The notes under the pieces were generated by a model. That model was not told where the DNA came from. It ran no database searches and saw only the letters and a program-made list of their open reading frames with translations. Shown here piece by piece: positions 9,514 through 18,966 of a stretch of DNA of 64,000 nt. Every line of letters begins with the position of its first letter. Within the stretch, counting starts at the first letter, position 1. Origin of the DNA: Flavobacterium psychrophilum (GTDB lineage Bacteria; Bacteroidota; Bacteroidia; Flavobacteriales; Flavobacteriaceae); NCBI GenBank assembly GCA_001708385.1, contig CP012388.1, positions 3,906,001 to 3,970,000 on the forward strand, given 5' to 3'. Made by a program: the position numbers and the translations under genes.

Positions 9514-9755
9514 TTAACTTTTGAAGAATTTAGAACTTTGATTTTCCTTACCGGGCTGTACAACAATTAAAATATAAAATCCTTTGGGAAGCTTTTTTAT
9601 GTCTATAGCATGACTTTCCGTTTACTCAATTTCAAAAGATTCAAAGTGTTTTTACTGAAAGATAGGTAATTTTAAAGTCAGTAATCTGGTTATATCGTTT
9701 GCAAAATGAACAGTAAGATAATCTTTAGCCGCATTAGGATAGGCATAACTTGAAA
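9514..9755 (-). pseudogene. Decayed 3' end of a T9SS type A cargo gene
   Basis: On the minus strand one frame reads SYAYPNAAKDYLTVHF, then two in-frame stops, then IKKLPKGFYILIVVQPG, ending KFFKS and stop at 9514. A YPNPxxDxLxV box followed by a G-[FIV]-Y-x-[VIL] strand and a basic tail is the signature of T9SS type A C-terminal sorting domains. The body of the secreted protein that once preceded it is not recognisable upstream (to 9873). The rest of the gap, 9222-9513, holds only the promoter of the LodA-like operon. It lies between two leftward operons and is not expected to make a product. Confidence 0.65.
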
Positions 9756-9873
9756 TTAGCTCTAAAACAATGCAGAGTGTTGGGTAGCTCATGTTATTCA
9801 AATGTCTTTGCAAAATATTGTTTCGAGCAAGCTTTAAATGAAAGTTAAAGAATTCTACATGTTTCTTACGATC

Positions 9874-12237
9874 TTACGATCGAAATCCTCTTCTTTTTAT
9901 TGACTTAAAAAAAGACTTTTTTCGGTCATTATATTCATAACCGTAACCATAGCCGTATCCATACCCTTTATTGTAGTTAACATCATTTATGATAAGGCCA
10001 ATATTCTTTAATTTTTTGTTTAAATACATATCTTGTAGTACTGTCGTTAAGCGTTTGTCTAAATAATTAGAACGTGCTATAAACAAGGTGGCATCGGCAT
10101 ACTCGGCGATAATTTGAGTATCGCTAACCATTCCTACAGGAGCAGTGTCAACAATTACATAATCATATCTGTTTTTAAGTTCGGTTACAATTTCTTTAAA
10201 ACGCTCATCCATTAACAGTTCCGCCGGATTAGGTGGAATAATACCCGCAGGCAGAATGTCAAACAGATAGTTGTCGGGTTGCTTTAAAATAACGGTATTT
10301 ACATCAACGTCATGATTCGCTAATAAAGTAGTGAGCCCCATATTTTTAACCGTTAAATTTAGGTAATCTAATATTTTTGGAACACGAACGTCTGCCCCTA
10401 ATACTATTACAGTTTTTTTAGTTAATGCTAAAATCTGGGCGAGATTTACAGCCGTAAATGTTTTGCCTTCGCCAGGTAAAGTTGATGTTACATAAATAAC
10501 TTTGCCATATGTTGTTTTAGGCAATATAAAGTTTAGATTAGAACGTATGATGCGTAATGACTCCGCCAAGCCCGAACGGTCGTTAGATCCTGTTATTTCA
10601 TCATCACTTGTTGGAATATCACCTAAAAAAGGCCCGGAGTATATTCCGTTAAAATCTTTTTTATCCTTAATGGTATTACTCAACAAAAACTTTAAAAATA
10701 ATAAAGTAAAAGGGACGAAAAAGCCTAACAAAATACTCCAAAAATAGACGCTGCTATTTTTTGGCGTAACTGGTGTATTGGTGGTGTAAGCCTCGTCTAC
10801 TATTTTAAGTGTATCTATTGTTGCAGTCGCTCTAATTTCTGCCTCTTCACGTTTTTGTAATAAAAACAAATAAATCGCTTCAACAATTTGCTGCTGACGT
10901 GCAATATTTCTAAATCCTCTTTCCTGCTTTGGTAATTTTTTCAATTTATTGTTTAAACCACCCTCTGTATTTTGTAGCAAATTCAGTGACGCCTGAAGAT
11001 TACGAACATACATTTTAAGGCTGCTTAATATATTAATACGTAGATCTTCTATATTTTTTAGCAGCGTAACCATTGTGGGGTTATTAGGGGTCATTGATTT
11101 ACTGTACTGTTGTTGTTCAAGAACCAATTGGTTGTAATTGCTTATAGTTTCGCTCAAAGCAGCGTCTTGTATTCCTATATTGGAAGGTAGAAGCGAATTT
11201 TTATTATTTTGCAACGTTTGCTGCAAATGCTGTGCTATTTGCAATTGGGCACCTTGGGTAACTACCTCCTTATCTGCAGCCAGCGCATCTGTTAAAAACA
11301 TTACTGCCTCTGTTTCGGTATTGTTGAGATTGTTTTTAGTTTTATAATCTTCCAGATTTTTATCTACATTTTCGAGATCAGAGGTAATTAGCTGTAAACG
11401 TTCATTTATAAAGCTGGCTGTAGCCTCTGCAAGTTTGCTTTCATCTTCTTTACTTTCCAGGCTATAGCTGTTAATAAGGCTGTTAACGATTAAAATAGCA
11501 CGTTCTTTAATGTTATCTACCAATGCAAAGTTTACAATCATAGAATTTGCATCATCATCAGGAGTAACAGAAATTTTTTGTATGTATTTCTGAACTGTAG
11601 AGGTGATAGGCTGAAACTGTATATTTACCACCTTTCCAATATTATTTACATTGGGAATAAATGTTACTGCCCCTAAAGACGTTGGTATAGGTTGGTAATA
11701 ATGGTAAATACCAGGTTTTATCAAATCACCTTCGACAATCTCAAATTGTTTAAGGTTAATTGTTTTTATTTCAAGTTTTCCACTAAAGTTATAAGAGGTA
11801 TATGCTGTATCCTGTTCAAATTTGATTTGCACTGGTGAATGTTTCGCCAGCACTTCGATCTTAGTTATGTTACCGTGGTTGAAATAGTTTACGTTTAATC
11901 TACTTTGCTGTATAATTTTATACATTAAACGACGGGATTTCATAATTTTTATCTGGTCATTTACACTGGCATTGCTGTTTGTTCCCGTAAAGCTAGCCGT
12001 AGCATCAGTCAGGGCTGCCAGTTCTGGAGATGCTTTTGATTTATCATTTAATAATATCTGAGCATTTACTTCGTAGTTTTTATTAGCATAACGTAAGTAT
12101 AACACGGCAAATAATAAAGAAATTACTATGGATATAGCAAACCATTTCCAGTAGTAAAAATACTTCTCAAATAGTTCTCTTGGGTTTGCTATTTCAGATG
12201 GGTTACGAAAAGTTATCTCCTGTTTATTTGTTTCCAT
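9874..12237 (-). CDS. wzc: Wzc-like polysaccharide co-polymerase with tyrosine autokinase
   Basis: The 787-residue inner membrane protein begins with a Wzz-type chain-length domain: first membrane helix about 32-52, a long periplasmic coiled-coil region, and a second helix about 505-525. A cytoplasmic BY-kinase domain follows: Walker A in STLPGEGKTFTAVNLA, a Walker A' version in VIVLGADVRVPK, and Walker B in YDYVIVDTAPVG. The C-terminus is a Tyr/Gly cluster (GYGYGYGYGYEYND), the usual autophosphorylation tail. It controls chain length and export of surface polysaccharide together with Wza. It starts one base after the stop of the Wza-like gene and ends the leftward operon; the rightward glycan genes begin about 400 bases beyond Wza. 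Confidence 0.92.
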   Translation of the reverse strand: METNKQEITFRNPSEIANPRELFEKYFYYWKWFAISIVISLLFAVLYLRYANKNYEVNAQILLNDKSKASPELAALTDATASFTGTNSNASVNDQIKIMKSRRLMYKIIQQSRLNVNYFNHGNITKIEVLAKHSPVQIKFEQDTAYTSYNFSGKLEIKTINLKQFEIVEGDLIKPGIYHYYQPIPTSLGAVTFIPNVNNIGKVVNIQFQPITSTVQKYIQKISVTPDDDANSMIVNFALVDNIKERAILIVNSLINSYSLESKEDESKLAEATASFINERLQLITSDLENVDKNLEDYKTKNNLNNTETEAVMFLTDALAADKEVVTQGAQLQIAQHLQQTLQNNKNSLLPSNIGIQDAALSETISNYNQLVLEQQQYSKSMTPNNPTMVTLLKNIEDLRINILSSLKMYVRNLQASLNLLQNTEGGLNNKLKKLPKQERGFRNIARQQQIVEAIYLFLLQKREEAEIRATATIDTLKIVDEAYTTNTPVTPKNSSVYFWSILLGFFVPFTLLFLKFLLSNTIKDKKDFNGIYSGPFLGDIPTSDDEITGSNDRSGLAESLRIIRSNLNFILPKTTYGKVIYVTSTLPGEGKTFTAVNLAQILALTKKTVIVLGADVRVPKILDYLNLTVKNMGLTTLLANHDVDVNTVILKQPDNYLFDILPAGIIPPNPAELLMDERFKEIVTELKNRYDYVIVDTAPVGMVSDTQIIAEYADATLFIARSNYLDKRLTTVLQDMYLNKKLKNIGLIINDVNYNKGYGYGYGYGYEYNDRKKSFFKSIKRRGFRS

Positions 12238-12238
12238 T

Positions 12239-13009
12239 TTATCTAGATAATACTGCTATTACAGAAATAATGATGCCTGCTACTGAAATGAACAGACTAT
12301 AATTTACTACTGACGATTGTATTCTTGCCTTATTGGGTTCTACATATACCACGTCATTTTGTGCCAGGTAGTAAACGGGTGAATTCAATGCTTCTTTTGA
12401 CGTAAGATCTATAAAATAGGTTGTTTTTTTTGAATTATATTCCCTTATAACCATCACATTTTCTCTTTTACCCTGAATAGATAGGTCGCCTGCCAGTGCT
12501 AAAGCTTCAATTATTGTAATGCGTTCATTTGGTAGTGTAAAACTCCCAGGGTTATTAACTTCGCCAATTACGCTAATTTTAAAATTGGTAAAGCTTATGT
12601 TTACTCCCGGATTTACTATGTAATTATTCAGTTTGCTTTTAAACAGTTTTATAGCTTCATACCGTGTCATACCGCCTAAGTTAACTTCTCCTAAAACAGG
12701 AAACTCGATAGTACCTGCTTCCGAAACGGTATATACATTTTGTGGCGTTTCGTTAGGAGAAGATCGCATTTGATATACACTTGCCTGATTAAAAGCTTCT
12801 GTTGCTTTTACGTCAGCTGCTGAAATTGAAATCGACAGCATGTCGTTAGGGCCAATTCTAGGTACATTTTTCTCGAATGACGTATTTAACTCTGCATCTC
12901 CCTGAAAATACACGATTTTTTTTCTGGACGCGCACGATGTAAATACAATTGCGAGTAAAAAAAAAGCCAATCCTTTAAAGGTATTTATTATAGTTTTATG
13001 GGAATTCAT
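12239..13009 (-). CDS. wza: Wza-like polysaccharide export outer membrane lipoprotein
   Basis: The 256-residue protein has a signal peptide ending in a lipobox (VFTSC, Cys26), then a polysaccharide export domain (about 50-140, with GPNDMLSISIS and the segment GTIEFPVLGEVNLGGMT) and a SLBB-type domain (FKISVIGEVNNPGSFTLP, about 148-165). A hydrophobic helix near the C-terminus (about 233-252) agrees with the ring that crosses the outer membrane in Wza. It forms the exit channel for the polysaccharide made by the rightward gene cluster and is coupled to the Wzc-like gene by a one-base gap. The promoter is probably the -7 element at 13225-13232, which gives a leader of about 210 bases. Confidence 0.9.
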   Translation of the reverse strand: MNSHKTIINTFKGLAFFLLAIVFTSCASRKKIVYFQGDAELNTSFEKNVPRIGPNDMLSISISAADVKATEAFNQASVYQMRSSPNETPQNVYTVSEAGTIEFPVLGEVNLGGMTRYEAIKLFKSKLNNYIVNPGVNISFTNFKISVIGEVNNPGSFTLPNERITIIEALALAGDLSIQGKRENVMVIREYNSKKTTYFIDLTSKEALNSPVYYLAQNDVVYVEPNKARIQSSVVNYSLFISVAGIIISVIAVLSR

Positions 13010-13168
13010 TAATAAAATAAATATGATGGTTAGATTGTGATTGATAAAGTTTAATTGCTTCTGATATCCGTCAATTTTTCAAGTTCTAAAAGTACTTTTT
13101 TTTGCATAAAATAATCATATTTTAGTACTTAATTTATTCTTATAAGGAATAATTATTGTTATATTGTT

Positions 13169-13197
13169 TTGATTTGTTGTAAAATAAACTATTTTTG
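13169..13197 (+). promoter_or_regulatory. Promoter for the wzx operon (TTG-N18-TATTTTTG)
   Basis: TTG at 13169-13171 and TATTTTTG at 13190-13197 are 18 bases apart, matching the Bacteroidota consensus. A second TTG at 13164-13166 gives a spacing of 23. The wzx start codon is about 230 bases downstream. Confidence 0.45.
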
Positions 13198-13210
13198 ATA
13201 GCGAAATTAT

Positions 13211-13232
13211 CCTTTGCCAACTTGCAAAGGTA
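13211..13232 (-). promoter_or_regulatory. Inverted repeat overlapping a minus-strand -7 element (TACCTTTG)
   Basis: CCTTTGC and GCAAAGG form a perfect inverted repeat around a 6-base spacer (13211-13230). Its right arm is part of TACCTTTG on the minus strand (13225-13232), a -7 element for wza/wzc. The nearest possible -33 TTG is 25 bases away, longer than usual. The symmetry would suit a dimeric regulator, but this is inference. Confidence 0.35.
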
Positions 13233-13427
13233 GATTCATAATGTGTATAGTTAACTTCAATCTAAATGCCCCCTGCATTTGGCTATCACATCATGTAATT
13301 GTAATATTATTTCTTATTGTAGTATTAAGTATGTATTTAATGTAAATATTTAACATTTTATGTTGTCTCTTTATCATTTAATATATAGGGTAAAAAATTC
13401 TTTTAAAAGAATCTAGTTAGTAAAAAG

Positions 13428-14921
13428 ATGAGCCAGCTAAAAAAAGGAGTGCTTTTTTCGTATATAAATATTTTTATAACTAATATAACTGGTTTAGTTA
13501 TAACTCCGCTTATAATCGCTGCACTCGGAAATTCTGAATATGGCTTGTACACACTTATAGGAGCATTCGTGGGATATATTTCAATTCTCGATTTGGGGTT
13601 AAATAACACTGTAATACGCTACGTAAGTCAATACCGGATAGAAAATAAGAAAAAAGAAGAAGAGAATTTTTTGGCTACAGTATTTATAATTTATTTGATA
13701 ATAGGCCTTTTGATTGCCGTAGCCGGATATTTTTTCTATATAAAAATTGAAGACGTGTTCGGAAACTCACTTACTCCGGAACAGTTAGAAAAAGCGAAGG
13801 TTATGACTATCTTTTATATAGCCAATATCGCAATATCTCTTCCAGGGGGAACATTTTCGGGTATTTGTTTTGCATACGAAAGGTTTTTCTTTCCAAAGTT
13901 ATGGGCTATTGTTGTTAAGCAAATTCTCAGAACCATTGCTATACTTTGCATTTTATATTATGGAACTAATGCGATTGGTATTGTGATACTGGATTCTGTT
14001 GTGAATTTACTTTTTATTGCCGGAACAGTTGTTTATACCTTTTACGTGCTTAAAGTTAAGGTCAGACTTCATGACTTTAAGTTTCATTACTTTAAGACGA
14101 TATTCCAGTATTCATTGTGGATTTTTATTTTTGGTATAGTGTTTCAGTTTCAGTGGTCTGCCGGGCAGGTAGTATTGGGAATTAATCACAACACAAAAAT
14201 TGTAGCAGTATATGCTGTGGGCATAATGTTGGGAATATACTTCAGAACATTTGGAAATGTAATCAACAGCTTTATACTTCCAACAGCTGTGAAATCGGTG
14301 AGTAATCAGTTGTCAAATGATGAGCTTTCCCAGCAAATGATAAAGGTAGCCCGCGTAATATTGATTGGGCTACTGTATATACTAGGAGCATTTATTTTAT
14401 ATGGACATGACTTTATTATCTTATGGATTGGTTATAGCTACATCGATTCATGGTTTATAGCACTATTGGTTATGGCTGTAAACATCATACCTATTAGCCA
14501 GGGATATGCAAATACAATATTAGAAGCCAGTAACAAAGTAATGTTCAAAGCACTATTATTTCTCGTTTTAAGTGTTTTGGGTGTAGTCTTAGGTTATTTT
14601 CTCTCGATAGATTACGCAGGGAAAGGTATGATTATAGGTACCACAGTCATGATTGGGGTATCTCAAATTGTTATGTCTATATATTATCAAAAAAACCTGG
14701 GTTTAAATATGATAAGGTATTTTCAACGTGCTCTTTTACCCCTTTTATTTGGTGCTTTGATTGCCGTATTTCCAAATTATTTAATCAGGCACTTTATGAA
14801 AAGTCAGAATTGGGGAAATTTTATTTTGCAATGCACCCTGTATACAGTGGCTTATGGAACAGTTTTATTTTTTTTTATGAATCCTTTTGAGAAACAACTA
14901 TTTAAAGTAATAAAAAAATAA
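13428..14921 (+). CDS. wzx: Wzx-type polysaccharide flippase
   Basis: The 497-residue protein is hydrophobic throughout with about 12-14 membrane helices. Its N-terminal region (KKGVLFSYINIFITNITGLV, then LIIAALGNSEYGLYTLIGAF) is typical of the MATE/MOP-superfamily O-antigen and teichoic-acid flippases. It would move the undecaprenyl-linked repeat unit across the inner membrane for polymerisation by the EpsG/Wzy-like protein encoded at 20086-21165. It is the first gene of the rightward operon and is followed after 10 bases by a family 8 glycosyltransferase. No truncation is visible. Confidence 0.88.
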   Translation: MSQLKKGVLFSYINIFITNITGLVITPLIIAALGNSEYGLYTLIGAFVGYISILDLGLNNTVIRYVSQYRIENKKKEEENFLATVFIIYLIIGLLIAVAGYFFYIKIEDVFGNSLTPEQLEKAKVMTIFYIANIAISLPGGTFSGICFAYERFFFPKLWAIVVKQILRTIAILCILYYGTNAIGIVILDSVVNLLFIAGTVVYTFYVLKVKVRLHDFKFHYFKTIFQYSLWIFIFGIVFQFQWSAGQVVLGINHNTKIVAVYAVGIMLGIYFRTFGNVINSFILPTAVKSVSNQLSNDELSQQMIKVARVILIGLLYILGAFILYGHDFIILWIGYSYIDSWFIALLVMAVNIIPISQGYANTILEASNKVMFKALLFLVLSVLGVVLGYFLSIDYAGKGMIIGTTVMIGVSQIVMSIYYQKNLGLNMIRYFQRALLPLLFGALIAVFPNYLIRHFMKSQNWGNFILQCTLYTVAYGTVLFFFMNPFEKQLFKVIKK

Positions 14922-14931
14922 CACCTTCAGC

Positions 14932-15897
14932 ATGGAAGTATCTGTAGTTTATTGTTTCGATAATAATTTCACAAGACCCGCCTATATTACGATCGCGTCT
15001 TTAAAGCATCATATAAGGCGTCCGGCAACTTACAGTATATATTGCATTATTGCTGAGGATGTAACAGATCAAAGTAAAAACATGATTCATTCATTGAATG
15101 ACGAAAGTTTTCAGATCATCTTTATTGCTGCCAACTCAGATTTCGACAATGCTTATTCATATAGGGGAGTTACGGTAGCTTCATATTATAGATTAACGCT
15201 TGCTGACCTTCTTCCCGAAACTGTTGAAAAAGTACTTTATATAGACGTAGATACACTTGTAAATGACGATATAAGCCAACTTTATATGACTGATTTACAA
15301 GATAACATTCTTGGAGGGATCAGGAATCTATATATTTTTCAGGTTCATGAAAAACTCTTATCACAATTAGATTATTGGGAAAAATCATTTGGCGATTTTA
15401 AGTCGGACTACATTAATGCGGGCGTTTTACTGATGAATCTCAAAGAAATCAGAAAACACGGATTAGCGAAAAAGTGGTTGGAGTATAGAAATGAAAAATG
15501 GGAGTTCTTTGATCAGGATATCCTGAATATATCCTGTAAAGGAAAAATAAAATATCTGGCACCAAAATACAATGCAACATATGCTGTGCGGGCTAGCGGA
15601 GCAGAAAGCTATGGTTTATTCTCTAAAGCTGAATTATCAGAAACTCCGGTAATATTTCATTTTACCGCAGCTAAACCATGGAATGCTAAATATATGAGCC
15701 AGGCCAAAGTCTGGTGGGATTTTGTAAAGAATAATACTACCATGTATGACTATTTTCTTACTGAATATAAGAAAAAATATACGTTGAAAAGGAAAGTAAA
15801 CAGGTATTTGAGAAGAATAAAATCCGGACTGCGTAACAGACTAAGATACCAAATTTTCGTTAAGCCGAGAACATGGCTTAGTACCAATACATTATAG
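14932..15897 (+). CDS. Family 8 glycosyltransferase
   Basis: The 321-residue protein opens with VSVVYCFDNNFTRPAYITI, the donor-binding start of GT8 enzymes. The metal-binding DxD is in LYIDVDTLV (about 101-109), followed by YINAGVLLMNL (about 161-171) and the C-terminal HFTAAKPW box, in which the His usually completes the Mn2+ site. GT8 members of this size transfer glucose or galactose from UDP-sugar onto lipid-linked glycans. It lies inside the polysaccharide operon between the flippase and a GT2 gene. The C-terminal tail is basic (KRKVNRYLRRIKSGLRNRLR), which fits peripheral membrane attachment. Confidence 0.88.
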   Translation: MEVSVVYCFDNNFTRPAYITIASLKHHIRRPATYSIYCIIAEDVTDQSKNMIHSLNDESFQIIFIAANSDFDNAYSYRGVTVASYYRLTLADLLPETVEKVLYIDVDTLVNDDISQLYMTDLQDNILGGIRNLYIFQVHEKLLSQLDYWEKSFGDFKSDYINAGVLLMNLKEIRKHGLAKKWLEYRNEKWEFFDQDILNISCKGKIKYLAPKYNATYAVRASGAESYGLFSKAELSETPVIFHFTAAKPWNAKYMSQAKVWWDFVKNNTTMYDYFLTEYKKKYTLKRKVNRYLRRIKSGLRNRLRYQIFVKPRTWLSTNTL

Positions 15898-15914
15898 TTA
15901 ATACAGGATAGTAC

Positions 15915-16895
15915 ATGATTACAGTAGCCTTGGCAGTTTTTAATACTGAATATTATCTCAGCGAATGCCTGGAGAGCATTTTAAATCAGACGTATACCGA
16001 CCTGGATGTATTGTGTATTGATGACTGCTCAACGGATAATAGCCTTTCTATCCTGAAAAAATATAGAGAGCAGGATAACAGGATAAGGATAATTGAAAGA
16101 AAAGCTAATGAAGGTTTGGCTGTTGTACGTAATCATTCAATTAAAGAAGCAAGAGGCGAATACCTTGTCTTACTCGACAGCGATGATGTGTATGATGTAA
16201 CAATGTTGAAGAAGGCTTGGTACATAGCACAGAGGGAAAATTCCGATATGGTTATGTGGGACTATATTCCTTTTACAACCGAAGATGAATTAGCGAAGAA
16301 GAAAAATAAACTTTCTGACCTAAAATTTTTAGATGCCAGTAATAAAATAGCGCTGCTTCAAAGACCTGCTTTTACAGGTGTGAAACTTATTAAGACAAGT
16401 ATTGCCAAAAATTTAAATATACACTTTCCTCTCGGTTACACACGACAGGACATCCCCGTACACTGGCATTTAATTATCGCTGCAAAAAAGATATCTGTTT
16501 TGCCTGAACGACTAACCTATTACAGGCAGCAGCCAAATGCTGCGACAGCCCAAAAAAATGAGAAACTATTGCATTTGGCTTTTATAATGGACATAACTAA
16601 GCAGGTACTTACAGAGAATAACTATTGGGAAATTTATATGAAAGAATATTTCAGGCAACAGCTAAATCTGTTGTTTGGAATGTTGGATAATATAAAGCCT
16701 GATTTAAAGGATAGGGCATTAGAGTTAATAAAGGAAAGGGTCACACCTGAACATCATAGGTATATAAATAAGGGATTACCTGTAAGGATACAGGCAAAAT
16801 GGTTTTATCAGGGTTTGGAGGGGAATAAGACAGCAAAGCTAAAATATACTTGCTGGATTGTTTTGCGAAAATTATACCGTACTATAAAAAGATAA
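15915..16895 (+). CDS. Family 2 glycosyltransferase
   Basis: The 326-residue GT-A protein has the usual start VALAVFNTEYYLSECLESIL, the acidic IDDCSTDNS (about 35-43) and the metal site VLLDSDDVYD (about 85-94). These bind the nucleotide-sugar donor. The C-terminal third is basic and may touch the membrane, as in other enzymes building lipid-linked repeat units. The start is 17 bases after the GT8 gene, and the next gene begins two bases after its stop. The sugar and linkage cannot be assigned from sequence. Confidence 0.88.
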   Translation: MITVALAVFNTEYYLSECLESILNQTYTDLDVLCIDDCSTDNSLSILKKYREQDNRIRIIERKANEGLAVVRNHSIKEARGEYLVLLDSDDVYDVTMLKKAWYIAQRENSDMVMWDYIPFTTEDELAKKKNKLSDLKFLDASNKIALLQRPAFTGVKLIKTSIAKNLNIHFPLGYTRQDIPVHWHLIIAAKKISVLPERLTYYRQQPNAATAQKNEKLLHLAFIMDITKQVLTENNYWEIYMKEYFRQQLNLLFGMLDNIKPDLKDRALELIKERVTPEHHRYINKGLPVRIQAKWFYQGLEGNKTAKLKYTCWIVLRKLYRTIKR

Positions 16896-16897
16896 TT

Positions 16898-17809
16898 ATG
16901 AGAGAGTTCCTGGTGAATTTGAAAAATAGAAATCCTTTCTTACTCTATTTGTGGACAAAGAAAAGGCAGTCTGTGGGTGAAAGTGATATAGAGAATTTCA
17001 GCGATAAAGAGGCTATAATAAATCTGTATAAGAAATTTTCGGGTCAAGTTCCAGATCTGGAAAATCCGAAGACATTTAGTGAAAAATTGCAATGGTTAAA
17101 GCTGAATCTTAGGGATGACAGAATGATCACTTGTGCAGATAAATATGAGGTGAGAGACTATCTGAAGAATAAGGGATATTCAGCAATGCTTTCAAAAATA
17201 CTAGATGTATGCGATTCAGTCACCGAAATTAAAATTAATAACCTTCCTGAAAAGTTTGTCATAAAAGCGACTCATGGCAGTGGATGGAATTTAATTGTTG
17301 AGAATAAACACAACATTAACTGGTGGATATGGAAAAAGATAATGAACATCTGGCTGCATGATAACATATTCTGGCCGGGTAGGGAGTGGCCATACAAGAA
17401 TATGAAACCGAGATTGATAATTGAAGAATATCTTGAGGATAAATGCGGTCAGCTAATAGACTTTAAATTCTTTTGTTTTAATGGGAATGCCCATTTTATA
17501 CAGGCCAATAAAGGGCGTAACACCGCTAACCACGCACAGAATTTTTACGATCTCAATTGGAATATTCTTCCTTTTGGTAAAGACCTAAAACCAAGGCCTG
17601 ACATCACGATAGAGGCCCCCGCTAATTTAAGTGAGATGGCTGCAATTGCACAAGATTTAGCTAAACCATTTCCATTTGTGAGGGTAGATTTTTATGAAGT
17701 AAATAACAAAATCATATTTGGAGAGATGACCTTTTACCCCAAAAGTGGCTTACCGGATTTTACTCCGGGGGAATATGATAAAATTTTGGGAGACCTATTA
17801 AAGATATGA
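16898..17809 (+). CDS. TupA-like ATP-grasp protein
   Basis: I chose the ATG at 16898 (MREFLVNL) rather than an earlier in-frame ATG at 16850, because the latter would overlap the GT2 gene by 46 bases and adds sequence without family character. The 303-residue product matches the TupA-like ATP-grasp family: NPKTFSEKLQWLKL near residue 50, VIKATHGSGWN (ATP-binding loop), LIIEEYLED, IDFKFFCFNG and VRVDFYEVNNKIIFGEMTFYP near the end. These proteins occur in polysaccharide clusters and are thought to ligate an amino acid or similar carboxylate to a sugar acid. That would give a decorated, possibly amide-bearing, repeat unit. The gene overlaps the next by four bases. Confidence 0.82.
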   Translation: MREFLVNLKNRNPFLLYLWTKKRQSVGESDIENFSDKEAIINLYKKFSGQVPDLENPKTFSEKLQWLKLNLRDDRMITCADKYEVRDYLKNKGYSAMLSKILDVCDSVTEIKINNLPEKFVIKATHGSGWNLIVENKHNINWWIWKKIMNIWLHDNIFWPGREWPYKNMKPRLIIEEYLEDKCGQLIDFKFFCFNGNAHFIQANKGRNTANHAQNFYDLNWNILPFGKDLKPRPDITIEAPANLSEMAAIAQDLAKPFPFVRVDFYEVNNKIIFGEMTFYPKSGLPDFTPGEYDKILGDLLKI

Positions 17810-18966
17810 TTAAAGTACTACACATAACAGGCGGTATGAATAGAGGTGGAGCCGAAGTAATGGTTATGGATCTGCTAAAAAACAGATCTGAAAATCTTCA
17901 TTTCGACTTTTTAATTCATTATAAAAACAGTATTACAAAAGGAGATTTTGATGATGAAATCAAAAGTCAAGGTTCCAGTTTATATTATACTCGTACACTA
18001 TGGGATAGCGGGATTTACAACTACATAAAAGGGTTAAAAAAAATATTTAAAACTATACGTCCTGATATTGTTCACATACATATGAATAGTAAATCGGGTG
18101 TTATTGCTTTAGCTGCTAAGTTAGCAGGGATAAGCTCAATCATTACACATTCTCATGCAGATATAAAATTTAGAGGAAGTAGTGTATACAGGTTTTTAGC
18201 TAATAAAGAATTGTGGTTTCAAAAAATTCTCATTAATAAATATTCAACACATTTCTGGGGCTGCTCGTTGGAAGCGTGTAAATCTTTATTCCAAAAGTCA
18301 AAAAGCAATCATTTTCAAATTATTAATAATGCTGTAGATACAGAGGCCTATCATGCAATCTCGGCAGATGATGTTGCTGCATTCAAAAAAAATAATTTGA
18401 TTCCCGATGACGCTATCCTGTTAGGCAACATTGGTCGTATAGTCCGACACAAGAATATTTCATTTGCTATAGAGGTGCTAAATGCATTGGTAAAAAATAA
18501 CAGTAATTATTTTTTAGTATACGCAGGTAGAGAGGACGAGCCTCAATATCACAAAGAAATTGAAGATAAGGTAAGGCAATATAAACTGGATAAACATGTA
18601 GCTTATTTAGGATTACGGGATGATGTTCCGTTGTTGATGAATGCTATTGATGTATTTGTGGGGCCTTCGTTGCAGGAAGGTTTTGGTTTAGTAGCCGTTG
18701 AAGCTCAGGCCGCGGCAACACCTTGTATTCTTTATAAAGGATTTCCTAAAAGTGTGGATATGCAATTGCAGCTTGTAACATTTGTTGATGACTTTAAAAT
18801 TCAAAATTGGGTAAATGCTATCCTCAACGTAAAAAGCAAGAAGATACCGGATAAAAAAACTATAAAACATACAATTCGGTCTTTAGGATTTGACAGCAGG
18901 ATGAATGCAAAAGAAGTTTGTGATTTTTATATAACAATGAATAAATCTACATCATATGAAAAGTAA
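17806..18966 (+). CDS. Family 4 glycosyltransferase
   Basis: The 386-residue GT-B protein has the Gly-rich acceptor loop near the N-terminus (HITGGMNRGGAEVMVMDLLK), the segment DIVHIHMNSKSG, and in the C-terminal half NIGRIVRHKN, VYAGRED and the donor-binding Glu motif PSLQEGFGLVAVEAQAA (about 286-302). This is a retaining transferase acting on the lipid-linked unit at the cytoplasmic face. The start ATG overlaps the stop of the TupA-like gene (ATGA) and the C-terminus overlaps the CapA-like gene by 11 bases, so translation is coupled. Confidence 0.9.
   Translation: MIKVLHITGGMNRGGAEVMVMDLLKNRSENLHFDFLIHYKNSITKGDFDDEIKSQGSSLYYTRTLWDSGIYNYIKGLKKIFKTIRPDIVHIHMNSKSGVIALAAKLAGISSIITHSHADIKFRGSSVYRFLANKELWFQKILINKYSTHFWGCSLEACKSLFQKSKSNHFQIINNAVDTEAYHAISADDVAAFKKNNLIPDDAILLGNIGRIVRHKNISFAIEVLNALVKNNSNYFLVYAGREDEPQYHKEIEDKVRQYKLDKHVAYLGLRDDVPLLMNAIDVFVGPSLQEGFGLVAVEAQAAATPCILYKGFPKSVDMQLQLVTFVDDFKIQNWVNAILNVKSKKIPDKKTIKHTIRSLGFDSRMNAKEVCDFYITMNKSTSYEK

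Larger units (their letters stand above)
13010..13427. other. Divergent control region of the polysaccharide locus
   Basis: This gene-free stretch separates wza (leftward) from wzx (rightward). It contains two candidate promoters that point toward each other (13169-13197 on plus, 13225-13232 on minus), a perfect 7-bp inverted repeat between them (13211-13230), and an AT-rich 16-base palindrome at 13397-13412 just before wzx. Both transcripts would have leaders of about 200 bases. Confidence 0.5.

Noticed and set aside
13397..13412. 16-base AT palindrome before wzx as an operator
   Set aside because: It is made only of A/T runs plus TTC/GAA and such palindromes are expected by chance in AT-rich gaps; kept only as a note.
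16850..16897. Earlier ATG for the TupA-like gene
   Set aside because: It overlaps the GT2 gene and adds residues unlike the family; the ATG at 16898 directly follows the GT2 stop.
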